Below, in pieces: positions 8,205 to 16,873 of a stretch of 64,000 nt of DNA. The stretch is from contig NZ_JAVDBT010000005.1 in NCBI RefSeq assembly GCF_030848395.1, positions 224,737-288,736 on the forward strand, given 5' to 3'. The position numbers were made by a program, and so were the translations under genes. The DNA comes from Pseudogemmobacter lacusdianii (GTDB lineage Bacteria; Pseudomonadota; Alphaproteobacteria; Rhodobacterales; Rhodobacteraceae). How positions within the stretch are numbered: the stretch's first letter is position 1; each line of letters starts with the position of its first letter. The notes below the pieces were generated by a model. It made no database searches and was not told where the DNA came from. It was given only the letters and a program-made list of their open reading frames with translations.

Positions 8205-9555
8205 GACCCACCTCATGCAGCTCAAGCTTAAAGGCCGCCATCGGGTCATCCAACTCCATCACATGGTTGAGGCAAAACTCATAAAGCGCGCCGCGCTGCA
8301 TCTCGGCGGGCGAGAAGGGGAAGGCGAAGGTCGGCATCGGCTCATCCTCGGTGAGGGGATGGTGCAAGAGATAGGGGTTGAGGATCTTGGCCGCCTCGGC
8401 CGCCTGTTCCGGCGTGGGGCAGGTGAGGATGCCCAAAGCGCCAACCTCAACCGGCAGATCGTGCCGGTTCTCAAGGTCTCCCAAGGTGGCATTCATGCCG
8501 ATAAGCCGCAGCTCAACCGCGAAATCGTCAGGCTTCAGCCCCATGCGGGCTTCGATCTTGGCGCGGACTTTGGTCTCAATATCCGCCGCCCAAACGCGGG
8601 CATTGGCGACGTAATGGCGGTCGCGGATCACCGCAAGGCCGACCGATTGATAGCCCACCACCCGCGCGCCTTCGAGCTTGACCGTATAAGGGCCGGGCAC
8701 CCATTTGGAGCCCTCAACCCGCACCCGCCGCGCGTCCAAAGCGCGGTAGTCCGAGCCGGTGACATCAAGATAACCGCCCGGTTCGTAAAGGATAAAAGGG
8801 TCGGAGTTTTCATAAAGCATATGGGCCGAGACGGTGTAGGCTGTCGCGGCTGCCGCCTCTGCCATCGGCTCAATCGTGAAGCCACTGGCGTCAAAATCGA
8901 TCTGGATCACGCCGGAATTGGGCTGGGTTGTCGCCAAAGCCCCGCATTCGCCAACCTTGGCGCCATGCCAAGCCGCCCCCGCATTGTCGCCTCGCGTCAA
9001 AGGCAAAGCGGCGATGATCGCGGTATCGGTGGTGCGGCCCGCGATCACCACATCGGCCCCGGTGGCCAAGGCGGCGGCGATCTGCTCGGCCCCGGCAAGG
9101 GCGACGATATTGGTGCAATCCTCCAAGATTTGGTCCGAGATTTCCGGTGCCGCCGCCAGCGGGCGCACCCGGCCCTTGGCCAGGGCTGCCTTCACCGTCT
9201 CGGCCGTCTGGCCCGAGCGCAAAGTGGCGACCTTGATCTTCATGCCCTCTTCGGCGGCGATCTCTTTGGTGATGTCAAAAAGCCAATCTACCGCCGCATC
9301 CGCCCCGCAAGTGCCGGCGGTGCCGATGACCAAGGGCACGCCCGCCTCGGCCCGCGCCCGCATCAACTCGCGCCATTCCATCTTGGTCGAGGCGCGGGCG
9401 TATTTCGACACGCCGCGGCCAAGGTAGGAGGGGCCGGAATCGGTGGAGCCGCCATCGACCGCGATGATATCGGGGCGGTTGGCGATGCCGCGTTCCAATG
9501 CGGCGCGGTCATAGCCAAGGCCCAAGGCCCCGGCGGGTATCAAAACGCGGGTCAT
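8197..9555 (-). CDS. AtuA/DUF1446 family protein (acyclic terpene utilisation-like)
   Basis: A 452-residue protein whose start MTRVLIPAGALGLGYD and following DIIAVDGGSTDSGPSYLG match the AtuA (DUF1446) family. Other conserved blocks are GTAGTCGADAAVDWLFD and ADVVIAGRTTDTAIIAALP. AtuA was named from Pseudomonas acyclic-terpene catabolism, but its biochemical role is not settled. The ATG at 9555 overlaps the stop of the dehydrogenase gene (ATGA), and the 3' end overlaps DUF4387, so the three are translationally coupled. With TctABC nearby, a hydroxy-acid or carboxylate substrate is more likely here than a terpene; that is inference. Confidence 0.86.
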   Translation of the reverse strand: MTRVLIPAGALGLGYDRAALERGIANRPDIIAVDGGSTDSGPSYLGRGVSKYARASTKMEWRELMRARAEAGVPLVIGTAGTCGADAAVDWLFDITKEIAAEEGMKIKVATLRSGQTAETVKAALAKGRVRPLAAAPEISDQILEDCTNIVALAGAEQIAAALATGADVVIAGRTTDTAIIAALPLTRGDNAGAAWHGAKVGECGALATTQPNSGVIQIDFDASGFTIEPMAEAAAATAYTVSAHMLYENSDPFILYEPGGYLDVTGSDYRALDARRVRVEGSKWVPGPYTVKLEGARVVGYQSVGLAVIRDRHYVANARVWAADIETKVRAKIEARMGLKPDDFAVELRLIGMNATLGDLENRHDLPVEVGALGILTCPTPEQAAEAAKILNPYLLHHPLTEDEPMPTFAFPFSPAEMQRGALYEFCLNHVMELDDPMAAFKLELHEVGHG

Positions 9556-10625
9556 GGCTTTTCCCCTTGTGCCAAGGCGGCGATGATTTGGTCGGTGAAG
9601 GCGATGGTGCCCAAAGGGCCGCCGAGATCGGCGGTGCGGCGGGCGGGATCGGCCAAGCAAGCCTCAACCGCATCTGTGATCGCAAAGGCCGCACGGGCCA
9701 GTTGCGGGGCATTGTGACGGCTTGCCATCCAGTCCAGCAGCATTGCGGTGGAAAGGATCAGCGAGGTCGGGTTGGCCTTGTTTTGCCCCGCGATATCGGG
9801 GGCCGAGCCGTGCTGGGCTTGCGCCACGCAAAGACTGTCGCCCCGGTTGAGCGAGCCGCCAAGCCCAAGGCTGCCCGACAGCTCGGCCGCCTCGTCCGAG
9901 AGGATATCGCCGAACATATTGGTGGTGACGATCACGTCAAAACTGTCGGGGCGGCGGATCAGATGCGCGGCGGCGGCATCGACGATCATCTCTTCCAGCG
10001 TCACATCGGGGAAATCCTGCGCAACTTTGCGGACCTCCCGCAGGAAAAGCCCGTCGGACAGCTTCAGCACATTGGCCTTATGCACCGCCGTCAGCTTCTT
10101 GCGCCGCGCGCGCGCGAGCTCAAACCCCACCCTCGCGATCCGGTTTGAGGCTTTGGCCGTGACCTTGCGCACCGACAAAGCCATGTCCTCATCGGGCATA
10201 AACTCGCCCGATCCGGCGAACATATTGCGGTCGGAGTAAAAGCCTTCGGTGTTCTCGCGCACGATAATCAGATCCATCGGTTTGCGCAGGATCGACAGGC
10301 CCTCCCGCGCCCGGTTGGGGCGGATATTGGCGTAAAGGTCCAGTTTGACACGCAATTCTGACGAGGGGTTGATGCCACCCTTGTCGCGGCTGGGGTAGTC
10401 AAGATGCGAGACCGGGCCAAGGATGACGCCATCGGCCTCACGCGCGCGGGCCATAACGGCGTCGGGCAGGGTGCTGCCTTGGCTCTGAAGCGCGCTAAAG
10501 CCGATATCGGCCTCTTCGATCTCCAGCCCAAGCCCGAAATCCGCCGTCACTTGCGCCAGCACGCGCAGGGTGGCTGCGGTGATCTCGGGGCCGATTCCAT
10601 CGCCGGGCAGGGCCAGAATGCGCAT
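9552..10625 (-). CDS. Isocitrate/isopropylmalate dehydrogenase family oxidoreductase
   Basis: A 357-residue NAD(P)-dependent beta-decarboxylating dehydrogenase. It shows MRILALPGDGIGPEI at the N-terminus, IIVRENTEGFYSD with Tyr130, VHKANV with Lys183, and metal-ligand aspartates at 216, 240 and 244 (MFGDILSDE). The family oxidises 2-hydroxy acids such as 3-isopropylmalate, isocitrate or tartrate. It is unlikely to be leuB because no leucine genes are near and it forms an ATGA-coupled unit with AtuA and DUF4387. A dedicated substrate imported by TctABC is the reasonable guess. Confidence 0.87.
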   Translation of the reverse strand: MRILALPGDGIGPEITAATLRVLAQVTADFGLGLEIEEADIGFSALQSQGSTLPDAVMARAREADGVILGPVSHLDYPSRDKGGINPSSELRVKLDLYANIRPNRAREGLSILRKPMDLIIVRENTEGFYSDRNMFAGSGEFMPDEDMALSVRKVTAKASNRIARVGFELARARRKKLTAVHKANVLKLSDGLFLREVRKVAQDFPDVTLEEMIVDAAAAHLIRRPDSFDVIVTTNMFGDILSDEAAELSGSLGLGGSLNRGDSLCVAQAQHGSAPDIAGQNKANPTSLILSTAMLLDWMASRHNAPQLARAAFAITDAVEACLADPARRTADLGGPLGTIAFTDQIIAALAQGEKP

Positions 10626-10651
10626 TTTGCAGGCTCCTTCGTCTGGCACTT

Positions 10652-10709
10652 TGGTGCTTTAAAATGCCATAGCCTGCCGGAGTGGTTCTTTGCAATGCTA
10701 AAATACCAT
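10652..10709. promoter_or_regulatory. Candidate operator between dehydrogenase operon and GntR gene
   Basis: The divergent gap contains TGGTGCTTTAAAATGCCA (10652-10669), an interrupted palindrome of form TGGnnnTTTAAAnnnCCA. A second copy of its right half, CTAAAATACCAT, lies at 10698-10709. Palindromes of this size between a GntR gene and its divergent target operon are commonly the regulator's binding sites, so autoregulation plus control of the operon is likely. Confidence 0.5.
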
Positions 10710-10761
10710 CGCCTTGGCTTTTGCGCGGCTCTATGCGACGATGCCTTTCCCGAACGGAGCG

Positions 10762-11625
10762 ATGATGTCGCAGATTGCCAGCAGCCTAGCGCCCGAAATT
10801 GCCCGCCTGATCCGGCAGGGGCTTTTGACCGAGGCGGACCTCAGCGAACGCGCGCTTGCGGCGCGGTTCCATGTCTCGCGCTCGCCGGTGCGGGTGGCTT
10901 TGCGTGAGTTGCGTGAGGCGGGTTTGCTGGAAGGGGCCGCTCAGACCGCGCCTGAAGGCCCTGATCTTTCAGCAGAAACCCCGCCCGCGCCCGAGGCGGA
11001 TGAAGAGACCTATTTGGCAATTGCACGCGACCGGCTGGCGGGGGAGATCCCCGACCGGATCAGTGAAAATGAACTGATCCGCCGTTATGGCAGCACGCGC
11101 CCGCGCATGCAGGCACTGCTCCGCCGCATGGCCGAAGAGGGCTGGGCCGAGCGGCTTCCCGGTCATGGCTGGCGGTTTTTGCCGGTGCTAACCTCGATGC
11201 AGACCTACCGGCAAAGCTACAGCTTCCGCCAAGCGATCGAGCCTGCCGCTTTGCGCGACCCCGGCTTTCAGCCCGATGTGCCTGAGCTGACGCGCCAGCT
11301 GGAAATCCAGCGCCGCTTGGTGGCGGGCGAGGTTCTGACCATCTCGGCCGTGCAATTGTTCCATATAAACAGCAACTTCCACGATGCGTTGATGGCCTGT
11401 AGCCGCAACAGCTTTTTCATCGACGCTTTGCGGCGGGTGAACCGGCTGCGGCGGCTGATCGAATATCGCCTGACGGTGGACCGCGAAAAGGCCCGCGCGC
11501 GCTGCGCCGAACATGTGCGGATCTTGGAACTGGTGCTTGCCGGCAGCCGCGAGGAGGCAGCCCTTTTGATGGAGCGGCACTTGGCGGCTTTGGGCCCGAT
11601 CAAGGCCCCCGATCAAGCCTCATAA
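10762..11625 (+). CDS. GntR-family regulator with two winged helices and an FCD-like domain
   Basis: From the ATG at 10762 (preceded by CGGAGC) it is 287 residues; a TTG 48 bases upstream is the alternative. Residues about 8-57 form a GntR winged helix (LSERALAARFHVSRSPVRVALRELREAGLL at its centre). A second, weaker HTH-like segment follows at about 85-140 (ISENELIRRYGSTRPRMQALLRRMAEEGW). The C-terminal helical part (about 150-280, with HINSNFHDALMACS and EHVRILELV) resembles the FCD effector domain. It is divergent from the dehydrogenase/AtuA operon and is its probable regulator. Confidence 0.82.
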   Translation: MMSQIASSLAPEIARLIRQGLLTEADLSERALAARFHVSRSPVRVALRELREAGLLEGAAQTAPEGPDLSAETPPAPEADEETYLAIARDRLAGEIPDRISENELIRRYGSTRPRMQALLRRMAEEGWAERLPGHGWRFLPVLTSMQTYRQSYSFRQAIEPAALRDPGFQPDVPELTRQLEIQRRLVAGEVLTISAVQLFHINSNFHDALMACSRNSFFIDALRRVNRLRRLIEYRLTVDREKARARCAEHVRILELVLAGSREEAALLMERHLAALGPIKAPDQAS

Positions 11626-11833
11626 AATCTTCCCAAACCGCGACGGAATGGAACAGCGGCGGCGTTTAGGCTTGGCAGGCTGCGTTTGGCGCGCCGCCTT
11701 GGCACAACTCAAAACTGCGCGATCTGGCTTTTCCTCTGCCGACAAGTGCTTATCATGCGCAAGCCCACCGAATGCCCGATCTTAGAAGGCCGATGATAAA
11801 AGGCCGGATCGTTTAGGAAGGACCATAGATTTC

Positions 11834-12967
11834 ATGAGGATCCTCCCTCAGCTTCTTACCATCGCCGCATTGACCGTGGTGGCTGTGCCGCTTGCGGCGC
11901 GGTTCATGCCCGGCTCGCATGCGGCTTTGGCCAGCGTTGGCCTTCTCGCGCCGCTTTCGGCGATGGGTTTGGTCCCGGAGAATGCCGAGGCGGGCGGCGG
12001 TCCGCGCGGGGGCGGGCGGGCGATCCCGGTGGTCGCGGCTCCGGCGGAAGAGCTGATGCTGCGTGATGTGGTCAGCGCCATCGGCTCGGCGCGCGGTGTG
12101 CAGGCAGTGGCTTTGGCCCCCGAGGTTTCGGGCCGGGTTTTGGCGTTGCGGGTGCAGGCGGGCGACCGGGTGAAGGCCGGGGACCTCATGGCCGAGCTGG
12201 ATGACGAAGCCGCCCGGCTGGCGTTGGAGCGGGCCGAGCTGGTCTTGGCCGATGCCCAAGCCACGATGGCGCGGGTTGAGCGTTTGACGGGCAGTGGTGC
12301 GGCGTCAACCTTGCAGCGGCAAGAGGCGGAATTGGCCTTGCGCACGGCGGATCTGGCGGTGCAATCGGCGCGGCGCGATCTGGCCGATCACCGTTTGGTC
12401 GCCCCCATCGACGGCGTGGTTGGGCTGATCGAGGTGCAGGCCGGCGATCTGATCTCTCCCACGACCGAGGTGACGCGGATCGAAGATCGCTCATCGCTTA
12501 CCATCGATTTTCGGGTGCCCGAGCGGGTGGCCGCCTTGATTGCATTGGATAATCCGGTCGAGGTGCATGCCGTCTCGGCCCCCAATCAGCCGATTGAGGG
12601 CGTGATTAGCGCCATCGACAACCGCGTGGATGAGGCCAGCCGCACCCTGCGCGTGCAGGCGCGGATCGGCAATGAGACCGATGCTTTGCGGGCAGGCATG
12701 GCCTTCCGCGTGGCGCTGGAATTCACCGGCGCGATCTATCCGGCGGTTGATCCAATGGCGATCCAATGGGGCGCCGAGGGCGCCTATGTCTGGGTCTTGC
12801 GCGCGGGCAAAGCCCAGCAACTGCCGATCCGCATCTTGCAGCGCAACAGCGAAAACGTGCTGGTCGAGACGGCCTTGCAGCCCGGTGATCTGGTGGTGAC
12901 CGAGGGCGTGCAGGCCCTGCGCCCCGGCGCCGAAGCCAGTGCCGTTGCCGCCAGCGAGGCCAGCTGA
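11834..12967 (+). CDS. RND efflux periplasmic adaptor (membrane fusion protein)
   Basis: A 377-residue HlyD/AcrA-type adaptor. It has an N-terminal membrane anchor or signal (about 5-25), a glycine-rich linker (GGGPRGGGR near 55), a lipoyl half (VSGRVLALRVQAGDRVKAGDLMAEL), a helical hairpin (about 125-180), the second lipoyl half (VAPIDGVVGLIEVQAGD) and a beta-barrel with VDEASRTLRVQARI. It would bridge the inner-membrane pump to an outer-membrane channel. Its stop overlaps the pump start by one base (TGATG). No TolC-like gene is adjacent, so the channel is probably shared. Confidence 0.92.
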   Translation: MRILPQLLTIAALTVVAVPLAARFMPGSHAALASVGLLAPLSAMGLVPENAEAGGGPRGGGRAIPVVAAPAEELMLRDVVSAIGSARGVQAVALAPEVSGRVLALRVQAGDRVKAGDLMAELDDEAARLALERAELVLADAQATMARVERLTGSGAASTLQRQEAELALRTADLAVQSARRDLADHRLVAPIDGVVGLIEVQAGDLISPTTEVTRIEDRSSLTIDFRVPERVAALIALDNPVEVHAVSAPNQPIEGVISAIDNRVDEASRTLRVQARIGNETDALRAGMAFRVALEFTGAIYPAVDPMAIQWGAEGAYVWVLRAGKAQQLPIRILQRNSENVLVETALQPGDLVVTEGVQALRPGAEASAVAASEAS

Positions 12968-15900
12968 TGGCTGGCCGCGACACCCCGGATATTAGCCAAT
13001 CGCGCACCGCGCTTTTCATCCGCCGCCCGATCCTTGCCTTCGTGCTGAACGCGCTGATCATCATTGCGGGCCTTGCCGGGCTGATGGGCGCCGATGTGCG
13101 CGAGCTGCCGGATGTGGACCGCCCCGTCGTTTCGGTCTCGACCAGCTATTCGGGTGCTGCGCCAGAAACCGTTGACCGTGAGGTCACGGCGGTGATCGAA
13201 GGCGCTGCCGGACGGGTGGCCGGGGTGAAGTCGATCTCTTCGTCGTCGCGCTTTGGCTCGTCAAGGGTCACGGTGGAATTCCGCGATGATGTGGATTTGG
13301 ACGTGGCCGCCACTGATCTGCGCGATGCGGTGGCGCGGGTCACCAACAGCCTGCCTGATGAGGCCGATGCGCCGCGCGTGGTGAAGGCCGATGCTGATGG
13401 CGATGCGGTGATGCGGATTGCCGTCACCTCAAACCGGCGCAGTGCCGAGGATCTGACCAAGCTCGTTGAGGATCTGGCCGAGACCCGGCTTTTGTCCGCC
13501 CCCGGCGTGGCCGATATCCAGATCAACGGTGATCGCGGCCTCGTCTTCCGGGTCGATGTGGACATGATGCAACTCGCGGCGCGGGGCCTGACCTTGGCCG
13601 ACCTGCGCACGACCTTGGGCGATGTGGCCTTTGACCGGCCTGCCGGGGCTTTGTCCTCGGACCGCCAAAGCCTGATGGTGCGCACCACTGCCGCGATCAG
13701 CACGGCTGAAGAGATCGAGGCGTTGACCGTCGCGGGTGATGTGCGGATCGGCGATGTGGCGCAGGTCACCTTGGGGCCAGAGCCCGGGGCCTCGATGCTG
13801 CGCTCGAACGGTGAGACCGGCGTCGGCATTGGCATCCTGCGCCAAGCCAATGGCAATACATTGGAAATTTCCTCTGCGGTGCGGCAGGTCGTGGCGGATT
13901 TGCAGCCGATCTTGCCTGAAGATGTGCAGATGTTTGTCACCTCGGACAGCGCCGATTTCATCAATGGCGCCATTCATGAGGTTGAGATCGCTTTGGGGAT
14001 CTCGGTCCTGATCGTGACGGCGGTGATCTATCTTTTCCTGCGCGATGCGCGGGCGACCCTGATCCCGATTTTGGCGATCCCGGTGGCTTTGATTGGCACT
14101 TTGGCAGCTTTGTGGCTGGCCGGATTTTCGATCAATATTCTGACCTTGCTGGCTTTGGTGCTGGCCACCGGCATCGTGGTGGATGACGCAATCGTGGTCT
14201 TGGAAAACATCGTCAGGCGGCGGTCCGAGGGCATGGGCGCACGAGCGGCCGCCGTATTGGGCGCCGAGCAGGTGTTCTTCGCCGTCATCGCCTCTACCAC
14301 GACTTTGGCAGCCGTTTTCCTACCCTTGTCCTTCCTGCCCGGCCAAACCGGCGGGCTGTTCCGTGAGTTTGGCTTCACCCTTGCGGTCTCGGTGGTGCTT
14401 TCCGCCGTCACGGCTTTGACGCTGACGCCTGTCCTCTGCGCGCGGCTTTTGCGCCCGCATGAAGAGCAGAAATCTGGCCGCATCGGCACAGCTCTGGCGG
14501 ATTTTTACGCCAAAACTCTGAAGCTTGTCTTGAATGCGCCCTTGGTCTCGGGCTTCGTGGCGGTGCTCTTCGCACTGGTGGCGGTGGCCAGCTTCCCGCT
14601 TCTGCGCCAAGAGCTGACCCCGCCTGAAGACCGCGCTGCGGTCATGTTCTCGGTGCAGACGCCGCAAGGCTCTTCGCTGGAGTACACCAATCAAAAGATG
14701 CGCGAGATTGAGGCTTTGGTTGAACCTCTGCGCGCCTCGGGTGAGGTGACGAGCGTCTTTGCCATTGCGGGCCAAGGTGGGTCGGACAACCGCGCCTTCA
14801 TCATGGTGACTTTGGCCGATTGGGCGGACCGCAGCCGCAGCCAACAAGAGATTGCGGCGGAATTGCAGGCCGGGATGGCCGGGGTGATCGGGGTGCGGGC
14901 CTTTGCCATGCAGCCGAATTCCTTGGGCATTCGCGGTGCGGGGCAGGGGCTGAGCTTTGCGCTGGTGGGCGATGATTACGGCCGGCTTGCCGATGTTGCC
15001 AAAGAGCTGGTCGATCAGATGGAGCAAGACCCGCGCTTTGGGCAGGTCCGTCTCGGCTATGACACGACCCAAGCCCAGCTTTTCGTCGAGATCGACCGGG
15101 TGTTGGCCGAGGATCTGGGCGTGAACATCTCGGGCATGGGCGAGGCTTTGCAGGCGGTGCTCGATGGCCGCACCGTGGGCACGCTGTTCCTCGATGACGA
15201 CAGCTACGACATTCGCCTCGTCTCAACCTCGGATCCGGTCAATGATCCGGGCGATTTGGAGCGGATCTTCGTGCCCACGCGCGATGGCCAGATGGTGCCG
15301 ATCTCCAGCTTCGTGACCCTGACCGAGCGCGCCGTGGCACCCGAGTTGCGGCGCGAGCAACAGATGCGTTCGGTGCCGCTGAGCGCGGGGCTGACCAAGG
15401 ATTTGGCCTTGGGCGATGCTTTTGCCGAGGTGCAGGCGATGGCCGCGCCCTTGCTGGGCAGCGATATGCGGGTGGTGCCGATGGCGGAAGCCGCCACTTT
15501 GGGCGAGACCTCTTCGGGGATGCTGATCACCTTTGGCATCGCGCTGGCGGTGGTGTTCTTGGTGCTGGCGGCGCAGTTTGAAAGCTTCGTCTCGGCGGTG
15601 ATCGTGATGGCCACCGTGCCCTTGGGGCTGGCCTGCGCGGTCTTTGCCATGCTGGCCACGGGCGGCAGTATGAACGTCTATTCGCAGATCGGGCTGGTGC
15701 TTTTGGTGGGGATCATGGCCAAGAACGGCATCTTGATCGTCGAATTCGCCGATCAGCTGCGCGAACGCGGCCTCAGCGTGCGCGAGGCGATCACGCAATC
15801 GGCCTCGGTGCGGTTGCGCCCGGTGATGATGACGATGATCGCCACGGTTCTGGGCGGTCTTCCCTTGGTCTTGGCGCAAGGGGCCGGGGCCGAGGCACGC

Positions 15901-16083
15901 GAGGTGCTTGGCTGGATCATCGTTGGCGGTCTGGGGCTGGCGACGATCGCCACGCTTTACATCACGCCTTTGGCTTACCTCTTGCTGGCAGGGCTTTCCA
16001 AGCCGCGCAGCCATGAGCAAAGCCTTTTGGCGGGCGAGATGCAGGCCGCGCAAAAAGCTTTGGATCAAACGCCCGCCGAATAG
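12967..16083 (+). CDS. RND efflux pump, inner-membrane permease (HAE1/AcrB-like)
   Basis: A 1038-residue proton-driven transporter of full family length. It has TM1 at about 17-38, a large periplasmic domain, TM2-6, a second periplasmic domain and TM8-12. The proton-relay aspartates D406-D407 are present in GIVVDDAIVVLENI, and the second half has the matching IGLVLLVGIMAKNGILIVEF. It exports hydrophobic or amphiphilic compounds together with the adaptor just upstream. The substrate range is unknown. It ends 7 bp before the convergent ABC gene. Confidence 0.94.
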   Translation: MAGRDTPDISQSRTALFIRRPILAFVLNALIIIAGLAGLMGADVRELPDVDRPVVSVSTSYSGAAPETVDREVTAVIEGAAGRVAGVKSISSSSRFGSSRVTVEFRDDVDLDVAATDLRDAVARVTNSLPDEADAPRVVKADADGDAVMRIAVTSNRRSAEDLTKLVEDLAETRLLSAPGVADIQINGDRGLVFRVDVDMMQLAARGLTLADLRTTLGDVAFDRPAGALSSDRQSLMVRTTAAISTAEEIEALTVAGDVRIGDVAQVTLGPEPGASMLRSNGETGVGIGILRQANGNTLEISSAVRQVVADLQPILPEDVQMFVTSDSADFINGAIHEVEIALGISVLIVTAVIYLFLRDARATLIPILAIPVALIGTLAALWLAGFSINILTLLALVLATGIVVDDAIVVLENIVRRRSEGMGARAAAVLGAEQVFFAVIASTTTLAAVFLPLSFLPGQTGGLFREFGFTLAVSVVLSAVTALTLTPVLCARLLRPHEEQKSGRIGTALADFYAKTLKLVLNAPLVSGFVAVLFALVAVASFPLLRQELTPPEDRAAVMFSVQTPQGSSLEYTNQKMREIEALVEPLRASGEVTSVFAIAGQGGSDNRAFIMVTLADWADRSRSQQEIAAELQAGMAGVIGVRAFAMQPNSLGIRGAGQGLSFALVGDDYGRLADVAKELVDQMEQDPRFGQVRLGYDTTQAQLFVEIDRVLAEDLGVNISGMGEALQAVLDGRTVGTLFLDDDSYDIRLVSTSDPVNDPGDLERIFVPTRDGQMVPISSFVTLTERAVAPELRREQQMRSVPLSAGLTKDLALGDAFAEVQAMAAPLLGSDMRVVPMAEAATLGETSSGMLITFGIALAVVFLVLAAQFESFVSAVIVMATVPLGLACAVFAMLATGGSMNVYSQIGLVLLVGIMAKNGILIVEFADQLRERGLSVREAITQSASVRLRPVMMTMIATVLGGLPLVLAQGAGAEAREVLGWIIVGGLGLATIATLYITPLAYLLLAGLSKPRSHEQSLLAGEMQAAQKALDQTPAE

Positions 16084-16090
16084 GCGGGCG

Positions 16091-16873
16091 TCAGGCCAGC
16101 ATGCGGTCGGCCGAGGCCTCAAAGAGACTGCGGGCGTAAGCCGTGGTCATCTTGGCCTCGGCCAGATCATCGCGCGACAGCTCTTCCACCGCGCGGCCAT
16201 GCTGCATCACCAGCACCCGGTCGCACATATGGTCGATGACGGCGAGGTCATGCGAGACCATCAGGAAGGTCAGCCCCCGCTCTTCGCGCAAGCGGTTGAG
16301 AAGGTTCAAAACCTCCGCCTGCACCGAGGCATCTAAAGCCGAGGTCGGCTCGTCCAGCAGCAGGATTTTCGGTTCCAGCATCAAAGCGCGGGCAATGGCG
16401 ACACGCTGGCGCTGGCCGCCCGACAGCTGATGCGGATAGCGAAAGCGGAAGCTTGTCGGCAGGCCCACATCCTGCAAAGCCTGCATAACCTTTTGGTCCG
16501 AGCCTTTGATGCCGTGGATCGCCAAAGGCTCCGACAGGGTGCGGTCGATGGTATGGCGCGGGTGCAGGCTGGCATAGGGGTCTTGGAAGACCATCTGCAC
16601 CTGTCGGCTGAAATCGGTGCCGCGCGGGTCTTCCAGCGCCTCGCCAGCGATGCGGATGGAGCCGCCGGTGACCGGGGCAAGGTCACAAATCGCGCGCAAT
16701 ATGGTGGATTTGCCCGAGCCGGATTCGCCCACCAGCCCATAGCTTTGCCGCGCCGCGACTTGCAGGCTGACGCCCTCCACCGCCCGCACCTCGCGGCCCT
16801 TTGAGCGGTAAGTGACGGTCAGATCTTTGATTTCGATCAGCGCTGTGCCTGAGGCTGTCGCGGTGGTCATCAT
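16091..16873 (-). CDS. Peptide-type ABC transporter ATP-binding protein (DppF/OppF-like)
   Basis: A 260-residue ATPase with Walker A GESGSGKST, the signature LSGGQRQRV and Walker [13 protein letters not shown]. It powers import with its partner ATPase and two permeases. The ATG at 16873 overlaps the preceding stop (ATGA); an upstream extension of the frame lies inside the neighbouring gene. It is shorter than classic OppF (about 320 residues) because the C-terminal oligopeptide-specific extension is reduced. It is the last gene of the operon dppA-B-C-D-F-like and converges on the RND pump gene. Confidence 0.9.
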   Translation of the reverse strand: MMTTATASGTALIEIKDLTVTYRSKGREVRAVEGVSLQVAARQSYGLVGESGSGKSTILRAICDLAPVTGGSIRIAGEALEDPRGTDFSRQVQMVFQDPYASLHPRHTIDRTLSEPLAIHGIKGSDQKVMQALQDVGLPTSFRFRYPHQLSGGQRQRVAIARALMLEPKILLLDEPTSALDASVQAEVLNLLNRLREERGLTFLMVSHDLAVIDHMCDRVLVMQHGRAVEELSRDDLAEAKMTTAYARSLFEASADRMLA

